Source: a virus. From it: a stretch of DNA of 21,309 nucleotides. Both the position numbers and the translations under genes were made by a program. The DNA is taken from positions 1 through 21,309 of the IMG/VR virus record IMGVR_UViG_3300030390_000774; one strand, given 5' to 3'. How positions within the stretch are numbered: the first letter of the stretch is position 1; every line of letters starts with the position of its first letter. Below the pieces are notes generated by a model, which saw only the letters and a program-made list of their open reading frames with translations, was not told where the DNA came from and did no database searches. Positions 7,080-13,283 of this stretch are shown here, one piece after another.

Positions 7080-7289
7080 ATGAAAAACGAACCAGTACAC
7101 GAAACAGTTAAAGACTTATACACTTTTAAAAATATGCAAATTGATGCATTGCAAAAAGAGGTTGCTATAAAAGATAAAAAAATTTTTCAATTAGAAACTT
7201 TTATATTTGAGCTATGTGACAAAAATTGTCCAGAATTATATAAGCAAATTGTAATAAAAGAATTATTAAATGACACTACTAGAGATTAA
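7080..7289 (+). CDS. 69-aa coiled-coil protein
   Basis: Start chosen at 7080 (ATG after an A-rich run, 10 bases past the preceding stop) rather than an earlier in-frame start at 7035 that would sit inside the previous gene. Residues about 15-45 (MQIDALQKEVAIKDKKIFQL) show heptad spacing and predict a coiled coil; two Cys follow (LCDKNCPEL). It overlaps the next gene by 20 bases. Function unknown. Confidence 0.55.
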   Translation: MKNEPVHETVKDLYTFKNMQIDALQKEVAIKDKKIFQLETFIFELCDKNCPELYKQIVIKELLNDTTRD

Positions 7290-7497
7290 CTTTCATACTA
7301 ACTATGAGATACTTGCTAACTTATTGTTAGAGTTTAATAAAACTAAACCTAAAGAAACTGATAAATATATGAAAGCATTAAGTGAAATGTATTTTTATAT
7401 TAATTCAATGCACATAGAAAATAGAGAATTAAGATTAACTAACAGTAATATCAAACAAGAAATAAGAAAACATTTGTTAAATGAAAAAAATAGTTAA
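7270..7497 (+). CDS. 75-aa helical protein, unknown function
   Basis: ATG at 7270 within the end of the preceding gene; it overlaps the next gene by 17 bases. The product is largely helical, with leucine- and charge-rich segments (NYEILANLLLEFNKTKPKET and MHIENRELRLTNSNIKQEIR), the last suitable for a coiled coil. It may pair with the coiled-coil protein just upstream. No family is recognised. Confidence 0.55.
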   Translation: MTLLEINFHTNYEILANLLLEFNKTKPKETDKYMKALSEMYFYINSMHIENRELRLTNSNIKQEIRKHLLNEKNS

Positions 7498-7690
7498 AAA
7501 AGTAAAAGGCATATTTAATCCTTTAAAAACATATACAATAGATGGTAATATTTATTACCCTTCTCATTATTTTAACGGAAAAAAATTGCATAAATTTATA
7601 AAAGAATCTAAAATTGTGATTGATAACCAATCCTATTATGTAGAAAAATACAGAAAAATGAAACGATTAAAAACAAAAACAAATGAATAG
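7481..7690 (+). CDS. 69-aa basic protein, unknown function
   Basis: Very Lys-rich at both ends (MKKIVKKVKGIF; KYRKMKRLKTKTNE) with two beta-like repeats in the middle: TYTIDGNIYYPSHYFNGKKL and KIVIDNQSYYVEKYRK. The charge suggests nucleic-acid binding. Overlaps both neighbours (17 and 8 bases), so it is tightly coupled to the recombination-like gene downstream. Confidence 0.55.
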   Translation: MKKIVKKVKGIFNPLKTYTIDGNIYYPSHYFNGKKLHKFIKESKIVIDNQSYYVEKYRKMKRLKTKTNE

Positions 7691-8099
7691 AGAAAAACTA
7701 TTAGACTTGTACAAAAAGTACGAACTAACAAAGGATGATGTATATAAGCATCAACATTATGTAATTATAACAAGGCAAGGTATCGAAAAAATACAAGCCA
7801 GTGAAAACATTATAATAAATTATGATGTTATTAAATGTGAAACAAACTTTGCAGTATTTAAAGCAAACGCTAGAATAGGCGCGCAAGGTTCTACAGCAAA
7901 AATAGAAACTTTTGGCTCTGCATTAAAGGGTGGTTCATTTAAAGATGGGAATTGTAACACTTGGTATGTAGCAGAAATGGCTGAAAAAAGAGCTTTATCC
8001 AGAGCAGTACTTAAATTAACAGGGTTTTACGAACTTGGAGTATTTGGCGAGGATGAATCAGAAGATTTTAAAAAAAAAATAAAAACAATTAAACAATAA
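7683..8099 (+). CDS. Recombination-associated protein, possible single-strand annealing-like
   Basis: 138 residues. The C-terminal half has TWYVAEMAEKRALSRAVLKL (93-112) followed by an acidic EDESEDF. This 'AEKRALSRAVLKL' helix and the acidic end occur in phage proteins found beside SSB genes, and resemble the helix seen in annealing-type recombinases, although no specific family (RecT, Erf, Sak) can be fixed. The SSB-like gene starts 23 bases downstream, which supports a role in handling single-stranded DNA. The exact biochemical function remains open. Confidence 0.5.
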   Translation: MNREKLLDLYKKYELTKDDVYKHQHYVIITRQGIEKIQASENIIINYDVIKCETNFAVFKANARIGAQGSTAKIETFGSALKGGSFKDGNCNTWYVAEMAEKRALSRAVLKLTGFYELGVFGEDESEDFKKKIKTIKQ

Positions 8100-8122
8100 T
8101 TATTAATTTTAAAACAAAAACT

Positions 8123-8422
8123 ATGAGTGCACTATTAAATGTAAATATCAATGTTGAAAATTTACCAAAAGAAAAATTTGTAAAAGGAAAAAAGGGAGTT
8201 TATTATAATTTTATAATTAGCGTAAATGATGACACTAACCAATTTGGACAAAACGTAACTGCTTATGATTCACAAACACAAGAAGAAAGAGAGGCTAAAA
8301 AACCTAAAAACTATTTAGGTAATGGTAGAGTAATTTGGACTGATGGAAGTTGTGTTAAAGCAGAACAGCAAGAAAATAAAGAACCACAAACAACAGAAAG
8401 CAATACAGATTTACCTTTTTAA
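8123..8422 (+). CDS. Single-stranded DNA-binding-like protein with DLPF tail
   Basis: 99 residues. The N-terminal two thirds look like a small OB-type beta fold (ALLNVNINVENL, VYYNFIISVNDDTNQFGQNV, NYLGNGRVIWTDG). A low-complexity polar linker (EQQENKEPQTTESN) then ends in TDLPF, matching the acidic-hydrophobic C-terminal tip by which SSB proteins recruit partner enzymes. Shorter than bacterial SSB (about 170 residues), as usual for phage versions. Followed immediately by a terminator. The OB assignment rests on the tail, size and context. Confidence 0.6.
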   Translation: MSALLNVNINVENLPKEKFVKGKKGVYYNFIISVNDDTNQFGQNVTAYDSQTQEEREAKKPKNYLGNGRVIWTDGSCVKAEQQENKEPQTTESNTDLPF

Positions 8423-8427
8423 TATAT

Positions 8428-8451
8428 GGGGGTTAATTACCCCCTTTTTTT
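8428..8451 (+). terminator. Intrinsic terminator directly abutting the next start codon
   Basis: GGGGGT (8428-8433) pairs with ACCCCC (8439-8444) around a 5-base loop, followed by T7 (8445-8451). The next ATG begins at 8452, with no space for a ribosome-binding region outside the U tract, so this hairpin may act as an attenuator or processing site inside a longer transcript. Confidence 0.85.
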
Positions 8452-9294
8452 ATGACAGATGAAACAAGATTATATATGCAACTCCTTGAGGAAGAGTGCA
8501 TTATTAACACAACAGATATAGTTGAATATCCTCCAGTAGCAATTTCAATGGGTGAGACAACCATAACATCTTTAAAAGGAACAAAAACATTACCAATTCC
8601 AATAGGAACTTATGGTAATTTTAGTTTTGTCCAAGCTCCACCTAAAACAATGAAAACATTTTTTATAAGTTTATTAGCCTCTGTTTATTTAGGAGGGTCT
8701 AATAAGTTTGGTGGAGATTTAAAAGGGCATAGAGATAATAAATGTCTAATACACTTTGACACAGAACAAGGTAAGTTTCATGCACAAAGGGTTTTTCGTA
8801 GAGTAGTAGACATGAATGGTGGTAATGATGTAGGTTGTTATCATACATTTGGATTACGTACAGTAGGTTTTAAACACAGGATAGAATTTATAGAATACTA
8901 CTTAAAAGAAAAAATAGAAAAAGATAAAGTTGGGTTGGTTGTTATTGATGGCATTGCAGATTTAGTGTCAGATGTAAATGATTTAGAGCAAAGTAATAAT
9001 GTTGTACAAAAAATAATGGAATGGTCACAAAAATTTTCATGCCATATTATAACCGTAATACATAGCAACTTTGGTTCAGACAAGCCAACAGGACATTTAG
9101 GTAGTTTATTAGAGAAGAAAACAGAAACACAAATACAATTAGAAACAAACACAGTAAACAAAGATTGGATAACAGTTAAATGTAAAAGAAGTAGAGGTTA
9201 TGCCTTTGATACATTTAGTTTTAAAGTAAATAATGTTGGATTACCAGAAATAATTGGTAATTTATACAATCCACTAGATGGTGTAAGTTTTTAA
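8452..9294 (+). CDS. RepA-like RecA-fold ATPase (replicative helicase/loader type)
   Basis: 280 residues. A Walker A-like loop is at 62-69 (APPKTMKT), where Met replaces the usual Gly before Lys; Walker B is GLVVIDGIADL (161-171, Asp166); a sensor-like VIHSN follows at 202-206. The fold order and the 'KxxKT' loop resemble AAA_25/RepA-type ATPases of Bacteroidota phages and mobile elements, where K-S-R-K-T variants occur. Likely role: DNA unwinding, helicase loading or recombination. ATG at 8452 touches the terminator T-tract; Met9 (8476) is an alternative start. Next gene begins 1 base after the stop. Confidence 0.65.
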   Translation: MTDETRLYMQLLEEECIINTTDIVEYPPVAISMGETTITSLKGTKTLPIPIGTYGNFSFVQAPPKTMKTFFISLLASVYLGGSNKFGGDLKGHRDNKCLIHFDTEQGKFHAQRVFRRVVDMNGGNDVGCYHTFGLRTVGFKHRIEFIEYYLKEKIEKDKVGLVVIDGIADLVSDVNDLEQSNNVVQKIMEWSQKFSCHIITVIHSNFGSDKPTGHLGSLLEKKTETQIQLETNTVNKDWITVKCKRSRGYAFDTFSFKVNNVGLPEIIGNLYNPLDGVSF

Positions 9295-9295
9295 T

Positions 9296-9868
9296 ATGGA
9301 AAATTGGTTAAATAAAGTTGCTGAAAAGCACACGTATTGGATAAAGTTAGCACAAAAATTAGGTGCTGGAGATTATTCAGAAGATATTGTACAAGAGATG
9401 TATCTTAAAATTAATAAATATGCAAATGCAAAAAAAACCATAATTAATGGTAAGGTTAATAGTAGATATATTTATTTAGTTATCTATTCTATTTTTATAG
9501 AATTTATGAGACAAAAAAGTAAAATAAATAAAATACAAATAGAAGAGTTTTACAAGGATAATAATTTTAGCGAAATATTAGATGAAGATATAGATAAATT
9601 AACCATAAAGGATGAGATGGATAAAGAACAAGCATATGCTAAATTGTGTGATAAAATGGATATGGAATTAAAAAACTGGCATTTTTATGATGTAGGTATT
9701 TTTGAGATATATCGTGATACTCATTTAAGTATAAGAGGTATGGCTAAAGACACAAAAATAAGTTTTGTAAATATATTTCATACTTTAAAAAAAGGTAAAA
9801 ATATTATGAGAGATAAATTTGGAGAAGATTATGAGGATTATAAAAATGAAGATTATGATTTAATATGA
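9296..9868 (+). CDS. Phage RNA polymerase sigma-like factor
   Basis: 190 residues with a sigma-70 family outline. WIKLAQKLGAGDYSEDIVQE (15-34) resembles region 2.1/2.2, followed by a long basic helix RYIYLVIYSIFIEFMRQKS (58-75) in the place of region 2.3/2.4. A C-terminal helix-turn-helix-like region 4 spans about 132-172 (IFEIYRDTHLSIRGMAKDTK). The tail is acidic. Sigma-like proteins of this size are known in Bacteroidota phages. It could direct RNA polymerase to phage promoters such as the repeated elements at 6575, 11470 and 17186; that link is a hypothesis. It overlaps the next gene by 4 bases. Confidence 0.6.
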   Translation: MENWLNKVAEKHTYWIKLAQKLGAGDYSEDIVQEMYLKINKYANAKKTIINGKVNSRYIYLVIYSIFIEFMRQKSKINKIQIEEFYKDNNFSEILDEDIDKLTIKDEMDKEQAYAKLCDKMDMELKNWHFYDVGIFEIYRDTHLSIRGMAKDTKISFVNIFHTLKKGKNIMRDKFGEDYEDYKNEDYDLI

Positions 9869-10257
9869 AAAGTTTAATAAGAAATAGTAACCAAACTAAA
9901 CAAGGGATTGATTTTACTGGAATACAAAATGGTAAAATACATCCGACAGATATAGATGCGGTATTGGAATTTAACAATGAAGCATTAATATTAATAGAGG
10001 TAAAGAAAATTAAAAATGATTTACCAACTGGTCAAAGATTAGTTTTAGAAAGAATATGTAATAGTTGGCATACTCATAAAAGTATAGTTTTATTTGTAAC
10101 ACATAATTTTACGGACGAAACTAAGGACATACCGTTATATGATTGTAATGTGGAAAAATATTTTTTTGCTGGAAAATGGCATGTTGTATCTTCTACCTTA
10201 AAAAGTACTTTAAATAAAATAGGTGAAAACTGGAATATTAATAAATTAAAAATATGA
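9865..10257 (+). CDS. PD-(D/E)XK nuclease-like protein
   Basis: 130 residues. The segment GKIHPTDIDAVLEFNNEALI then LIEVKK places Asp29/Asp31, and Glu45-x-Lys47, in the order of the PD-(D/E)XK catalytic core, with GQR (56-58) on the next helix. Small proteins with the 'PTDIDAxxEF...EVK' pattern are found in many phage replication blocks as Holliday-junction resolvase- or exonuclease-like nucleases. It starts inside the stop of the sigma-like gene (ATGA) and overlaps the next gene by 4 bases. The exact DNA substrate is not evident. Confidence 0.7.
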   Translation: MKSLIRNSNQTKQGIDFTGIQNGKIHPTDIDAVLEFNNEALILIEVKKIKNDLPTGQRLVLERICNSWHTHKSIVLFVTHNFTDETKDIPLYDCNVEKYFFAGKWHVVSSTLKSTLNKIGENWNINKLKI

Positions 10258-10616
10258 AAAAAAAAGTGGAAGGTCTTGGTGACCAAATAGAAAAATTTAC
10301 AAAAGCAACAGGAATAAAAAAACTTGTAAAATGGATGTTTGGAGAGGATTGTGGTTGTGATGAAAGACAAGAAAAATTAAATAAACTTTTTCCTAAACGC
10401 AGAAAAAAACCAGAATGTTTAAACGAAAGTGAATACAATTATTTAAAATATTGGTTTGATAAAAAATCAAGTTCTGTAACACCAGGCGAACAAAAAGATT
10501 TATTAAAAATATACAACAGAGTTTTTCATGATAATAAACAAATGACATCTTGTGGCAGTTGTATACGTTCTATAACTAATGAATTAAAATCTTTATACAA
10601 TGCATATGGAAATTAG
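10254..10616 (+). CDS. Cys-rich conserved phage protein with CGC and CGSC motifs
   Basis: 120 residues. GLGDQIEKFTKATGIKKLVK (7-26) leads to EDCGCDERQEKLNKLFP (31-47), and a second Cys pair CGSC is at 100-103, with Cys55 between. Five Cys residues in paired positions suggest zinc binding, perhaps bringing the two ends together. The 'GEDCGCDERxxKLNKLF' pattern recurs in Bacteroidota phage hypothetical proteins. It is packed between a nuclease and a phosphoesterase gene, so a role in nucleic-acid processing is plausible but unproven. Confidence 0.6.
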   Translation: MKKKVEGLGDQIEKFTKATGIKKLVKWMFGEDCGCDERQEKLNKLFPKRRKKPECLNESEYNYLKYWFDKKSSSVTPGEQKDLLKIYNRVFHDNKQMTSCGSCIRSITNELKSLYNAYGN

Positions 10617-11316
10617 ACCAAGACTTAACGGGAATAAAAAAACAGCATTTGAAAATATAACTAAAAAAGAAACGAGAGTTTTAGCAATTGGGGATTTGCA
10701 CGAGCCATTTTGTTTAGATGGTTATTTAAAACATTGTCAAGAAACATATGCAAAGTATAATTGTAATAGAGTTGTTTTTATTGGAGATGTAATTGACAAT
10801 CATTATAGCAGTTACCACGAGTCAGATGCAGATGGTATGGGTGGTGGTCAAGAGTTGGAACTTGCAATAAATAAAATAGCTAAATGGTATGAAGCATTTC
10901 CTAAAGCACACGTTACAATAGGAAACCATGATAGGCTAATTATGAGAAAGGCACAAACAAGTGCAGTACCTAAGAAATGGATTAAAGCATATAAAGAAGT
11001 TTTAGAAACTCCTAATTGGAATTTTGTAGATAGAGTTGTTATTGATGGAGTGCAATACATACATGGAGAAGCTGGGACTGCACGTATGAAATGTAGAGCT
11101 GATATGCAATCTACAATACAAGGTCACTTACATACACAATGTTACACAGAGTGGTACGTAGGGCAAAACTTTAAAGTGTTTGGAACACAAATAGGTTGTG
11201 GTATTGATGCCTCTGCTTATGCAATGGCTTACGCTAAGAGAGGGAAAAAACCTAATATAGCATGTGCTGTGGTATTAGGAGGGCATACAGTTATTAATGA
11301 ATTAATGAATTTATGA
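10600..11316 (+). CDS. Calcineurin-like metallophosphoesterase
   Basis: 238 residues with all expected metal motifs in order: GDLHEPF (31-37), GDVIDN (62-67), GNHD (108-111), an HGEA loop (155-158) and GHLHT (175-179). These enzymes use a two-metal centre to cut phosphoester bonds in nucleic acids, nucleotides or proteins. In phage replication clusters they may act as a nuclease or nucleotide phosphatase. ATG at 10600 and 10606 are both possible; each overlaps the upstream gene. The stop overlaps the next ATG (ATGA). Confidence 0.85.
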   Translation: MHMEIRPRLNGNKKTAFENITKKETRVLAIGDLHEPFCLDGYLKHCQETYAKYNCNRVVFIGDVIDNHYSSYHESDADGMGGGQELELAINKIAKWYEAFPKAHVTIGNHDRLIMRKAQTSAVPKKWIKAYKEVLETPNWNFVDRVVIDGVQYIHGEAGTARMKCRADMQSTIQGHLHTQCYTEWYVGQNFKVFGTQIGCGIDASAYAMAYAKRGKKPNIACAVVLGGHTVINELMNL

Positions 11317-11462
11317 AACGCAAAGAATTTACAACTAAGGAAAGATTTAAAATATTAGAAAAAACTGTAGCAACTTTATATGTAGCAATACAAAAACTAT
11401 CCACAAGGCTTGATGGAGTAGATGATTTTTTAACCAAAGCCACAAAAGATTATAAAGAATAA
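11313..11462 (+). CDS. 49-aa helical protein, unknown function
   Basis: Starts in the ATGA overlap with the phosphoesterase stop and ends TAA at 11460-11462. The sequence, MKRKEFTTKERFKILEKTVA followed by TLYVAIQKLSTRLDGVDDFL, is probably one long amphipathic helix, able to form a coiled coil. It is the last gene of this unit; no hairpin terminator follows, only an A/T stretch leading into element B. Confidence 0.55.
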   Translation: MKRKEFTTKERFKILEKTVATLYVAIQKLSTRLDGVDDFLTKATKDYKE

Positions 11463-11469
11463 TTTTTTT

Positions 11470-11499
11470 TTATAAACAAAATTGTTTATATTTATTTAT
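11470..11499 (+). promoter_or_regulatory. Upstream regulatory element, copy B (perfect dyad)
   Basis: The core 11472-11489 is a perfect 8-bp inverted repeat, ATAAACAA-AA-TTGTTTAT, overlapping TATATTTAT (11487-11495). The leader ends AAAACA before the ATG at 11515. The element matches copy A at 26 of 30 positions. The perfect symmetry suggests a dimeric regulator. Confidence 0.6.
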
Positions 11500-11514
11500 T
11501 ATAAAAATAAAACA

Positions 11515-11643
11515 ATGAAAAATAAAGAAAATTTAAATCCATTACAAGAAAATTATTTAGAATATGTTAAATTATTACAATCATTAAACTGTCCAACAGA
11601 TTTATTTGATGATTTATATAAAGAAAATTTTAACTCTAAATAA
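11515..11643 (+). CDS. 42-aa protein, unknown function
   Basis: First ORF below regulatory element B, with an AAAACA leader like the other two units. The product MKNKENLNPLQENYLEYVKL then LQSLNCPTDLFDDLYKENFN looks helical and acidic. Stop at 11641-11643; the next ATG is 7 bases on. No family is recognised. Support comes from the leader and spacing. Confidence 0.5.
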   Translation: MKNKENLNPLQENYLEYVKLLQSLNCPTDLFDDLYKENFNSK

Positions 11644-11650
11644 TAAAACA

Positions 11651-11869
11651 ATGAAAAAAGAAGTAACAGTAGAATATGATGACATAGTATTGGTTGTTGT
11701 AGGAGAATTTAACAAAGGACAAAATGGTAGTTATGAGTATCCAAGCTTTAGTAGTTATTTTGATTGTTATCAAGTGCTATGTGGAGGACAAGACATTATA
11801 GATATATTAGGTCAAGATGTTATTGAAAATTTAGAGGAACAAGCTAACGATATAATAGAAGATTTATGA
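11651..11869 (+). CDS. 72-aa acidic protein, unknown function
   Basis: Start at 11651, preceded by AATAAAACA, chosen over an in-frame start at 11606 lying within the previous gene. The product starts MKKEVTVEYDDIVLVVVGEF, a beta hairpin, and ends in an acidic helix (DVIENLEEQANDIIEDL). It resembles small phage proteins with a V-E-Y-D beta start, of unknown role. The stop overlaps the exonuclease ATG by 4 bases. Confidence 0.6.
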   Translation: MKKEVTVEYDDIVLVVVGEFNKGQNGSYEYPSFSSYFDCYQVLCGGQDIIDILGQDVIENLEEQANDIIEDL

Positions 11870-12549
11870 TAGTTTTATTTGATGCAGACAGTTTGGTTTA
11901 TTCTTCTTGTTGTAATGTAGAGACTATAGAAGAAGCTATTGGAAAATTTGATGAAATATTTATGTCCATTGCTAATACACTAGAAGATAATTATGAAGTG
12001 AAGGAATATATATTATTTAATAATAGTCGTGGTAATTTTAGAAAAGTATTAGATAAAAAATACAAAGCTAATAGAAATAATTTAGACTTACCTCCATTAT
12101 TAAATGAGATGCACGAATTGGTTACTGTTTTATATGACAGCAAAAAGGCATATGGAATGGAAACGGATGATATTGTAGCAAAGTATTGGTATAAATTATC
12201 AAATGAATTTGGTAGAGATAATGTAATAATAGTTTCTATTGACAAAGACTATAAGCAATTTCCAGCTTTAATATATAATTATCATTACAAACATAAATGT
12301 ATATATGATATTAGTAAAGGTCAAGCATTATATAACTTCTATGAACAAATGATAGTAGGAGATAGTGCAGACAATGTAAACTACTGTAAAGGTTATGGTA
12401 AGGCATATGCTAAGAAATTATTTAAAGAATGTAAAACACATTACCAATTCACTAAAAACACATACGAACTATTTAGAAAAATATACAAACAAAAAGCAAA
12501 ATTAAAATATATACAATGTTATAACTTGCTTAAATTAAGAACAGAATGA
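11866..12549 (+). CDS. FEN/T7 gp6-like 5'-3' exonuclease
   Basis: 227 residues with FEN-family landmarks: the N-terminal metal-binding DAD (6-8); GNFR and YKANR (56-70), the basic DNA-phosphate-binding segment; METDD (98-102); SIDKDY (124-129); and GDSADN (165-170) followed by GYGKAYAKKL (176-185), the helix-three-turn-helix DNA-binding loop. Such phage enzymes remove RNA primers and 5' flaps during replication or produce recombinogenic ends. Length fits the phage-type enzyme without a polymerase domain. It overlaps the next small gene by 4 bases. Confidence 0.85.
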   Translation: MIVLFDADSLVYSSCCNVETIEEAIGKFDEIFMSIANTLEDNYEVKEYILFNNSRGNFRKVLDKKYKANRNNLDLPPLLNEMHELVTVLYDSKKAYGMETDDIVAKYWYKLSNEFGRDNVIIVSIDKDYKQFPALIYNYHYKHKCIYDISKGQALYNFYEQMIVGDSADNVNYCKGYGKAYAKKLFKECKTHYQFTKNTYELFRKIYKQKAKLKYIQCYNLLKLRTE

Positions 12550-12689
12550 GACAATTTAAACCATTAAAAAAAAACAAACCAAACAACAAAGAAAAAGCTA
12601 TTAAAAAAAAGCAAACAGAAAGATTTATAGAAGAAAAAAGAATACCTAAAGCAAAAAGGAATGGGGTTTTAATAAAAGACAAAACATAA
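12546..12689 (+). CDS. 47-aa strongly basic protein
   Basis: ATGA overlap with the exonuclease stop. Nearly half of the residues are Lys, Arg or Asn (MRQFKPLKKNKPNNKEKAIK then KKQTERFIEEKRIPKAKRNG), so it is likely unstructured and able to bind nucleic acids. No family is recognised. A low-complexity Lys run can arise in AT-rich DNA by chance, but gap-free packing on both sides supports a gene. Confidence 0.5.
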   Translation: MRQFKPLKKNKPNNKEKAIKKKQTERFIEEKRIPKAKRNGVLIKDKT

Positions 12690-12690
12690 C

Positions 12691-12948
12691 TTGAGTAAAG
12701 GATTAAAAAATAAAATTATAAGAGAGTATCACGATTTAACACTATATGAATTTCAAAACGGATTGTCTATAGATGACATAGAATTTATGCTATATGAATA
12801 CCAAGACAAAGAATTGTATTTGGAATGTGCTGGTATATATAAAGCAATGGAATGGATAAAGTTTAGTGTATTAACCAATGTTATAAAAATAATAGATAAA
12901 AATAAAACTCAAATAAAAATAAAGAATTATGATAATGGAAACTATTAA
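12691..12948 (+). CDS. 85-aa protein with TTG start, unknown function
   Basis: The start is TTG at 12691, 1 base after the previous stop; the reading TTG-AGT-AAA parallels other starts here (ATG-AGT-AAA) and no ATG is present before residue 33. The product has an acidic helical middle (FQNGLSIDDIEFMLYEYQDK) and an Ile/Lys-rich end. It overlaps the DnaA-like gene by 20 bases. Function unknown. Confidence 0.5.
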   Translation: MSKGLKNKIIREYHDLTLYEFQNGLSIDDIEFMLYEYQDKELYLECAGIYKAMEWIKFSVLTNVIKIIDKNKTQIKIKNYDNGNY

Positions 12949-13249
12949 ATGTGTAATAGAGCAAGAAACCAAACTATGTTTAACAGTAAGGTCAAGAAAG
13001 AGAGAATATCTTTTTGCAAGAGCTTTATATTATAAGTTATGTAAGGAACAAACAAATAACTCATTAGAAAAAATTGGAGCATCTTTAGGGTTTAGTCACG
13101 CTAATGTAATGCATAGTATAAATAAAATATATCCAGAGATAAAAGAATATGATACTGACTCGTATTATGCATATTTAAAATGTAAAAAGCTAACCAAAAA
13201 GTTAAAGCAACAACAATTTGATTTGTTGAATGAAGCAATTAACAATTAA
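12929..13249 (+). CDS. DnaA domain IV-like DNA-binding protein
   Basis: 106 residues. RSRKREYLFARALYYKLCKE (21-40) then SLEKIGASLGFSHANVMHSI (45-64) matches the C-terminal DNA-binding domain of bacterial DnaA, whose helices recognise the DnaA box (the SH/DHxTVxH region is here FSHANVMHSI). The AAA+ and DnaB-interaction domains of DnaA are absent, so it cannot act as a full initiator alone. It may mark a phage origin, recruit or block host DnaA, or act as a regulator. The second ATG (12935) is an alternative start. Confidence 0.7.
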   Translation: MIMETIKCVIEQETKLCLTVRSRKREYLFARALYYKLCKEQTNNSLEKIGASLGFSHANVMHSINKIYPEIKEYDTDSYYAYLKCKKLTKKLKQQQFDLLNEAINN

Positions 13250-13266
13250 CAAATAATTAATATAAC

Positions 13267-13282
13267 TGTTTATTAAAAAAGA
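13267..13282 (+). repeat. 16-bp repeat before the ParB-like gene
   Basis: TGTTTATTAAAAAAGA lies 1 base before the ATG at 13284 and recurs exactly at 18170-18185, before the tail-chaperone gene. The A-run may be the ribosome-contact region used by Bacteroidota, which lack strong Shine-Dalgarno sites. It follows a 34-base gap without terminator. Confidence 0.5.
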
Positions 13283-13283
13283 T

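Noticed and set aside
10074-10438. Two overlapping reverse-strand frames opposite the nuclease and Cys-rich genes
   Set aside because: Phe/Ser/Leu-rich shadow translations of supported + strand genes.
11397-11405. CTATCCACA, a near match to the DnaA box TTATCCACA
   Set aside because: Only a single copy, inside a coding frame, with no cluster of boxes and no AT-rich unwinding element of distinct character; not enough to call an origin.
13208-13226. Short inverted repeat (CAACAA ... TTGTTG) at the end of the DnaA-like gene
   Set aside because: Weak six-base arms, within coding sequence and not followed by a T-tract, so not called as a terminator.
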